DNA of 64,000 nt. It comes from Cunninghamia lanceolata. Its lineage: Eukaryota; Streptophyta; Pinopsida; Cupressales; Cupressaceae. The notes under the pieces were generated by a model. It ran no database searches and was not told the origin of the DNA. It saw only the letters and a list, made by a program, of their open reading frames with translations. Shown here one piece after another: positions 57,788 to 64,000 of the stretch (the stretch's first letter is position 1; each line of letters begins with the position of its first letter). The translations under genes and the position numbers were made by a program. The DNA lies in assembly GCA_027924645.1 (NCBI GenBank), contig BSBN01000860.1, positions 682,001 to 746,000 on the forward strand. Reading direction: 5' to 3'.

Positions 57788-60700
57788 TTAATTAAGAACT
57801 AGAGGGGTAATAACCCCTAACTTCTCCCTGAGATACTCAAAAGAGTCCTTAGGTAGAGGTTTAGTAAAGATGTTTGCAATCTAATCCTTAGAGGGCACAA
57901 ACTCCAATCTGACTTCATTCTTGTTCACCTTCTCTCTCCAAAAGTGAAACTTGATGGATATATGTTTTGTCTTTGAATGTAACACCAGATTTTTTGAAAT
58001 GCTTATTACACTTGTGTTATCATAGAAGATTGTGATAGGTTCCTTATACTCTACTCTGATGTCTCTTAGCATTTGCTTCATCCATAATACTTGAGTGCAA
58101 CTATCTACTGCTACAATATACTCTACTTCTACAGTGGATAGAGATATTGCCTCTTGTTTCTTGCTCAGCCAAGAAACCAGTCTTCTCCCCAAAAAGAATG
58201 CACTACCATTGGTACTCTTCTGATCATCAACATCTCCTACCCAATCTGCATCTGTATATGCATAAAGAGAGAAATCATGATCCCTAGGATACTATAAACC
58301 ATAATCAATTATTCCTTTTAGATATCTGAAAATCCTCTTGATTGCCATGACATGAGATTCTCTAGGATTAGCTTGGTATCTGGCAACAAGACCAACAACA
58401 TTCATAATGTCAGGTGTAGTTTGAGTAAGATACAATGGTCCTCCAATCATTGACTTGTACTTTTTCTAATCAGCCTTAGGAGAGTCATCATATTTTCTCA
58501 GTTTACATCCGGTTGCCATGGGAGTATTCATTGGTTTTGAGTCTTCCATCTCAAATTTCGTCGAATTTTCTTTCACATACTTGGTCTGAGAAATGAAGAT
58601 TCCTTTCTTTGTTTGAGTGATTTGCAGACCCAAGAAGAAATTCATTTCCCCAAACATAGACATCTCAAATTCAATTTTCATTTGATTTGTAAAAGTCTTG
58701 CACATACTATCTCTTCCTCCAAAGATGATATCATCAACAAATACTTCAACAATTAAGATATTTTCATGATCAATTTTGAAGTACAAGTTATTGTCAGCAG
58801 TACCTTTTTTGAAACCAATCTTCAAAAGATGTTTATCTAGTCTTTCATACTAGGCTCTTAGGGCTTGTTTGAGTCCATACATAGCTTTCTTCAACTTGTA
58901 GACAATATCAACCTGATCAGATAATTGAAATCCATCTGGTTGCTCAATGTATACCTCTTCTTCCAAGTCACCATTCAGAAAGGCAGACTTGACATCCATC
59001 TGATATACTTTAAAATCCTTGAAGGCAAGAAAGGCAAAAATAATCTGACTGCTTCAATCCTTGCCACTAGAGCAAAAGTTTCTTCAAAATCAACTCCTTC
59101 AACTTGAGAATAACCCTTGTAGACTAATCTACCTTTGTTTCTGACTACTTCACCATCTTCATTCAGTTTATTCCAGAAGACCCATTTGGTTCCAATCACA
59201 TTTTTGTTTTTAGGTCTGGGAACAAGATCCCAAGTGTGATTTTTCTCAATCTGCATCAACTCTTCCTCCATTTCTTTAGTCCAACTTTCATCATTGCATG
59301 CCTTGCTTACTATTTTTGGTTCAATCATTGAGATCAGGCAGTACTTTTCCAAGTGTTGAGCAATCTTTCTTCTTGTTTGAACACCTTTGCTTTTATCACC
59401 TATGATCTGATCTTCAGAATGATTCAATCTTACATACCTGAGAGTTTTGGGAACTTCTTGCACTTCTATTTCCTGGATAGGTTCATTCAAACTTGTCTCT
59501 TCTTCTTGAATTTTAGGATTCTACGGATCAGTTTGGATCTGAATTTTAGAAGGGGCTTGAACCAAAACACCATTTTGATCATCTTTTTCATATTCATAAA
59601 ACCTTGAAGGTTTTTCAATGCCTTCATCAACCTTCACATTTGTAGTTTCTACAATCTTTCTCAATCTCTTGTTAGAAAACCGGTATGCTTTTCTTTGAGT
59701 AGAATAACCCAAGAATATTCCTTCATCACTTCTAGCATCAAATTTGCCAAGGTCTTCATCTCTTTTAATGTAACATTTGCTACCAAAGACTCTAAAATAC
59801 TTCACAGTAGGAGTGATGCCAAACTAGAGTTCATAGGGAGTCTTACCAGTATTGCTTCTGATTTGTATGATATTAAGAGTATAGACAACAGTGCTTACAA
59901 CTTCTATCTAGTAGATCTGATGAACATTTTCTTCCATCATCATGGTTCTAGATGCTTCCTGGATGGTCTGGGTCTTTCTCTCCACTACTCCATTCTGCTG
60001 TGGATTCCTTAGAGAAGATAACTGTCTTTTTATCCCATGTTTCTCATAGAATTCTATGAACTCTCCAGATGTGAATTCTCCACCTCTATTATACCTGAGA
60101 CATTTTATGTTTAATCTGGTTTCATTCTCCACCATAGCCTTGAATATTTTGAATTTCTCAAGAGCCTCATATTTTTCTTTCAGAAAAGTCACCCACATCA
60201 TCCAGGAGTGGTCATAAATTAATAACATGTAGTATCTATCACCTTGCAAGCTCCTGATTTGTGCCAGTCCATATAGATTAGTATGTACTAAGCCCAACAA
60301 TCTGGTAGAAGATTGTTCCTTACTTTTGAATGTGACTCTACTCTTCTTACCCAACTGACATTCTTTGTACAAACTATTAGTAGGTTTCATCAGTCTTGGA
60401 ACATCTCTTACAGCCTGACTATTTCTTATCTTGATGATATTATCAAAATTCACATGGCACATTCTCCTATGCCATAGCCAACTCTGATCAATTTAAACAA
60501 ATAAACAACTTTTGCCAGTACCAACCAAGTGGAAGATCTTACCTTTTGTTTGAGTATCGGATGCAATCTTTGTTCTAGAACTTTCAAAGATCTTACATTT
60601 TCCATTTTTGAATTAGAGATCATAGCCTTTGACCACCAACTGTCCAACACTGAGAAGATTGTGCTTCAAACCTTCAACATATAGTACATCACTGGTTTTG

Positions 60701-61962
60701 TTCTTTCCATTAAAAGAAATAGTTCATCTACCTCTAATTCTGCTAGCAAAATTATCACCAAATTTTACAACTCCTCCTTCATATCTTTCCAAATCTATGT
60801 ACTTATTTTTGTCACTAGTAATATGGTGGGGGCATCCACTGTTAATGACCCAATCATCATTTTCTTCAACTTGGGCAGCCAGAGCTTTTTCTATAATTTT
60901 ATGATTGACAGATTCAGAGGGCATTAGATCTTCTTCCTTGATGGCGATGAACACCCAGTCACTTCCGGATTTGTTTCCATTCTCTGATTCATCATCTGTT
61001 ACTCCTTCATCATCATCATCTTCATGAACATAGTAGCATTTCTTTTGGAATCTTGATCTATTTGGATTTTCCCTTGAAAATCTTTCTGGACACTTTGAGG
61101 AAAAATGACCAATCTTGTTGCAGTTGAAACATTTGAAGGGCAATTTTCCTTCATACTTACTAGATCCTCTTGGCAGTCTTTTTGCAATAAGGGCTTCAAG
61201 TTGAACAGCTTCTACTTCATCTTCTTCTAGATCTTTTCTTTCTTTTTCATACCATGATAGTTTCTTTGAGGAGTTTTCTCCTAGATCAAACTTTAGTTTG
61301 CTTTTCATAGAGGCACTAGCTTTGAATGCAGATTTAGTCTTGGGGGGTACATCACCAAACTTGGCCAATTCAAATGCAACTAATTTTCCAACTAATTTAT
61401 CTCTTGTGATATTTGAAAAAGAATTGAATTCTTCAATAGAAGCAACCTAGTATTTGTAAGCAGGAGATAGGGATCTAAGAATTTTGGAAACAATCTCATC
61501 TTCATCCAAGATTCCACCTGCACACCTAATGCCACAAACAAGCTCATTAACTTTTGGCATAAATGTAGTGATATTCTCATCTTCATTCATCTTTAGGTTT
61601 TCAAATTTTCCATTCAGACTCTAGAGCTTGGCACATTTAACATATTTGTCTACATCATGTAGAAGTTGCAGTGTTTCCCAAATCTCATATGCAGTTTTTA
61701 GATCTATAACATTTGTGAGCTCCGAATAAGATAAGGTACTTGATAAAACTTCTTTAGCCCAAAGATTATCTTCATCATCTTTGATTTCATCTACAGTTGT
61801 TGTACCATTCTTTAGAGGAACGTACTTCTTTGAAGTTATGGTCCAATATTGCATTCCCATACATTGCAAGTGACATTCCATGCAGCTTTTCCAAAGAGTG
61901 TAATTGGTTTCATCAAACCTCAGACTATCCTTCTTGTAGGAAGACATCTTGGATCTCCTCAA
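57788..61962 (-). pseudogene. Element E gag-pol polyprotein, broken
   Basis: The ATG at 61962 opens gag ('FDETNYTLWKSCMECHLQ'). The zinc knuckle 'CFNCNKIGHFSSKC' is intact (about 61080-61125). The protease motif reads 'DWVINSGCPHHIT' (about 60835), with Asn for the catalytic Asp. GAG-pre-integrase 'LWHRRMCHVNF' is at about 60470. The integrase shows 'LVHTNLYGL' and 'KCLRYNRGGEF', both with the catalytic Asp changed. RT starts '[20 protein letters not shown]' (about 59190). The active-site motif is 'FVDDIIFGG' (about 58750). RNase H is at 57881-58192 ('SKKQEAISLSTVEVEY'). Stops and a shift near 58990 break it. Copying of the element is therefore impossible without help. Confidence 0.85.
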
Positions 61963-61989
61963 GCGGTTAAGCTCTTTTTAGAGGAACTT

Positions 61990-62002
61990 AGCTCTGATAC
62001 GA
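61990..62002 (-). promoter_or_regulatory. Primer-binding site of element E
   Basis: The minus strand reads CGTATCAGAGC two bases inside the 5' LTR, one base off the expected GGTATCAGAGC. Confidence 0.75.
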
Positions 62003-62004
62003 AT

Positions 62005-63367
62005 TGTTAGTTTCAAGATAGACAACTGAGAGGGTGGGGGGGTGAATCAGTTGTCTCAAAACTCTTCTTTTAATAACCACTTAAATCCTTCTTGTAATTC
62101 AGTAGCATAATAATAAATCAATCATTAAAACACAATGCATTAATTCAAGAGTAGAAACACATCAACACATATGACACTAGGATTTTAACGTAGAAAATCC
62201 AGTTAAGGGAAAAACCACAGGGTGACTAACCCAAGATTGTATTCTCTGTTAAAAGAATAAAAGGAACAAAATGGCACATGCCAATTAGGGCTCTTTACCT
62301 GAGCACACTACTCACAAGAGACCCACTGCCTACAGGAGACACACTGTCTATAGAATAATAAATATTACATACTTGAACTGAAGATTAGCATCTTCACCAT
62401 GCTTGAGTTAGTTCTATTTAAGCCCAATATTTTTGCTCTACTTTTCACTCTTCTCCTCTCTACCACATTCTCTTGTTTCACATCCTTACTTTGAAATGAG
62501 TTCACAACTCTTATTTATACAAGACATTAGCTTTGGTATAATCATCAAAGTCAGCACAATATATTCTTTATTTTATTATAGAGAAAATACACAAATACAA
62601 CTTGTTTTTTTACAAAAGACTTCATGTGAATCACCACACAGTCAGCCACATGTATCTGGGACTTCAATCTTCTTTGAGGAACACACCATGCTTCATAGAA
62701 CACCTTCAAGATCATTCACAAGATATGCAAACCATCCGGTTAGCCATGATTATGAAGAACTTCATCATCCGGAAGTAAATCTTCAATGCAGATCACCAAC
62801 ACAAACTAGACACAATCTAGAGACCCCCACAAGCTTCCCTGAATCACCAAGAACATCCACACTACTTCTGCTTACTAAAATCATTCTCTTCTTCATCTGG
62901 AACCTCAAGAACATATTCTGTCATCACTGTCATATTAGAATGAATGATTGCAGACCTCTAGACCACAAACCAATTGAGTTGTCAATTCACATTAGCTTCC
63001 TAAACACTCCATCAAATCTGTAGAACATGATATTGCATTTCTGGATTTTACCGGACCCATTTGTGTCACTTTTTCACCTCTAAACACCTGCTAGAATTGG
63101 TTTCACTCATGTGGCCATAACTTCTTCAAATTTTCATGAGGACCTCTCAAATCTTGACTGGATCATCTTTAGACATGTATCTACAAACCCTTTGATGCAC
63201 ATTCCCTAATCTCCATCTTAGCTAGGATCTTCACTTTATAGAGCTTCACTGTCTTCATTATTTTTCTCTATTTTTGATAGAACTACAGCTCATCCAATCC
63301 TTGACATCAATGCAACAGGAGTATGTTGACATCAATGACAACACTGGTTAGGCCCATACTTGTAACA
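62005..63367 (-). repeat. 5' LTR of element E
   Basis: On the minus strand it starts TGTTACAAG and ends CTAACA. It carries the promoter of the element. The stretch GGGTGACTAACCCAAGATTG near 62220-62239 is the part most like the element A LTR (reverse complement near 4570). Confidence 0.9.
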
Positions 63368-63372
63368 ATTTC

Positions 63373-63990
63373 ACTAAACTATCACCTGCGGATAGCAATT
63401 CTTTCATTGCAGGTAATCTGAAAATAGTGAGCTTAACACACAACAATGGCAATAGTGGTGACAATAACATTACCAATGACCCATACAATTTCAAGATCCA
63501 GTTTAATCCAACCGTTGTGATCATTATCATGGTGTTGTTGAGCATCCTCTTCTTCATGGGGGTTTTCTCCATATACATCTAGCGCTGCATCATGGAGGAC
63601 GACAGAGTAGGATCTTCTACATGGGTGGGTGTAAATATTGATAATGGCGAAGTGACTCAGGGCCTAGAGCGGGCAGTCATCGAGAGCTTCCCAGTTTTTA
63701 GCTACAATCTAGTGAAGGGCCTCAAAGTAGAGGCCAAGGGCTCCGAGTGCGCTATCTATTTGAGCAACTTTGAGGGCCAAGGACATGATCCTGATGCCAT
63801 TAGTTATGGAACATTGATCTGTGGACTATGCAAAGTGAATAAGATTAGTGATGCACTTAAACTTTTCAATGAAATGGTTCATGAAAATTGCAATCCTGAT
63901 CTTATTGTGTACAATGGTCTTCTCAATGGCCTGTTAAAGGTTGGAAAGTTAGAAGATGTATGTAAACTCTTTGAGATGATGGTACAGTAG
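63373..63990 (+). pseudogene. Chimera of ATL-type RING protein N-terminus and PPR repeats
   Basis: From about 63432 the frame has a Asn/Gly-rich lead, then a membrane segment 'VVIIIMVLLSILFFMGVFSI' (63514-63573), a TAG at 63583, and from 63592 'NGEVTQGLERAVIESFPVFS' and 'VKGLKVEAKGSECAIYLSNF' (63640-63770). This is the layout of plant ATL ubiquitin ligases: one membrane helix, the GLD box, then the start of RING-H2 (ECAVCLxxF), where the second Cys is Tyr. At about 63780 it changes without a frame break to 'PDAISYGTLICGLCKVNKIS' and 'PDLIVYNGLLNGLLKVGKLE', two PPR motifs of the P class. The remaining RING is absent. A TAG at 63988 interrupts the second PPR block. I infer joined pieces of two host genes. 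Codon use and composition are less AT-rich than neighbours. Confidence 0.7.
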
Positions 63991-64000
63991 GGCATAATGT

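Larger units (their letters stand above)
56097..63367 (-). mobile_element. Complete Ty1/copia retrotransposon, SIRE-like (element E)
   Basis: LTRs of 1360 and 1363 bp (56097-57456 and 62005-63367) flank gag-pol on the minus strand. Flanks are GTTTC (56092-56096) and ATTTC (63368-63372), a TSD with one transition. The primer-binding site at 61990-62002 reads CGTATCAGAGCTA on the minus strand. At 57640-57667 the minus strand carries the same 28-nt hairpin/purine module as element A. Long LTRs and this module are features I associate with the SIRE/Maximus group. The polyprotein is broken. Confidence 0.9.
55727..64000 (+). mobile_element. Short-LTR retroelement carrying host-gene pieces, partial (element F)
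   Basis: The element begins with a 218-bp LTR-like sequence inserted in the LRR copy, has a primer-binding site, a short internal stretch (55957-56096), element E inserted at 56097-63367, then resumes with an ATL-PPR chimera. The 3' LTR should lie past the window end, so the boundary and the claim that the gene pieces are inside the element are inference. No gag or pol of its own is visible. Confidence 0.5.

Overview
The window is AT-rich nuclear DNA from a seed plant with a large, transposon-filled genome. I infer a gymnosperm-like or similarly repeat-rich plant from the nested Ty1/copia retrotransposons with long LTRs, the plant gene families present (LRR receptor, ATL-type RING protein, PPR) and the wide, old intergenic decay. 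The species cannot be named from the sequence. I see no gene that looks intact. Nearly everything is a mobile element, a transposon-derived pseudogene, a host-gene fragment or a local repeat. No rRNA, CRISPR array or bacterial-type feature is present.

Layout, left half. 1-4775 is the 3' part of a plus-strand LTR element that carries a large unrecognised broken gene instead of visible gag-pol, with its 3' LTR at 3663-4775. A decayed Ty3/gypsy-like gag-protease piece follows on the minus strand (about 4960-5987), then repeat-rich DNA (6.2-7.65 kb). From 7.7 to 18.8 kb lie three broken copies of one unusual transposase-like gene family, here called T1 (minus, 7731-9121, C-terminal half), T2 (plus, 10703-12392, N-terminal half) and T3 (plus, about 15700-18834, nearly full length with introns). 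18.8-24.3 kb shows no recognisable gene. A minus-strand unknown pseudogene lies at 24319-25544, a PPR scrap at about 27470-27730, several tandem repeats at 27.8-29.3 kb, and a decayed pogo-like transposase at about 29650-31454 (minus).

Layout, right half. An LRR-receptor gene fragment with its 3' flank occurs twice (32912-34336 and 44613-46207 plus 55695-55726). Between the copies lies a complete minus-strand copia element (37690-43974, TSD TGATG). The second LRR copy is split by a 9.5-kb minus-strand copia element (46208-55694, TSD CTCAG). That element contains a tandem duplication of its RT-RNaseH segment and a nested 2.4-kb solo LTR (51096-53515, TSD CCTTA). Right after the last LRR scrap, a short-LTR element starts (LTR 55727-55944 plus primer-binding site). 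It is interrupted by a third complete copia element (56097-63367, SIRE-like, minus) and resumes with a chimera of an ATL-like membrane/GLD segment fused in frame to PPR repeats (to the window end).

How the parts relate. The SIRE-like element at 56-63 kb and the gag-pol-less element at 1-4.8 kb share LTR-end sequence and an identical 28-nt hairpin/polypurine module, so the first kind could have mobilised the second. The most interesting items are the T family, an apparent intron in T3 created by an AG|GT-containing duplication, the likely inversion linking T1 and T2, and the captured ATL-PPR chimera.
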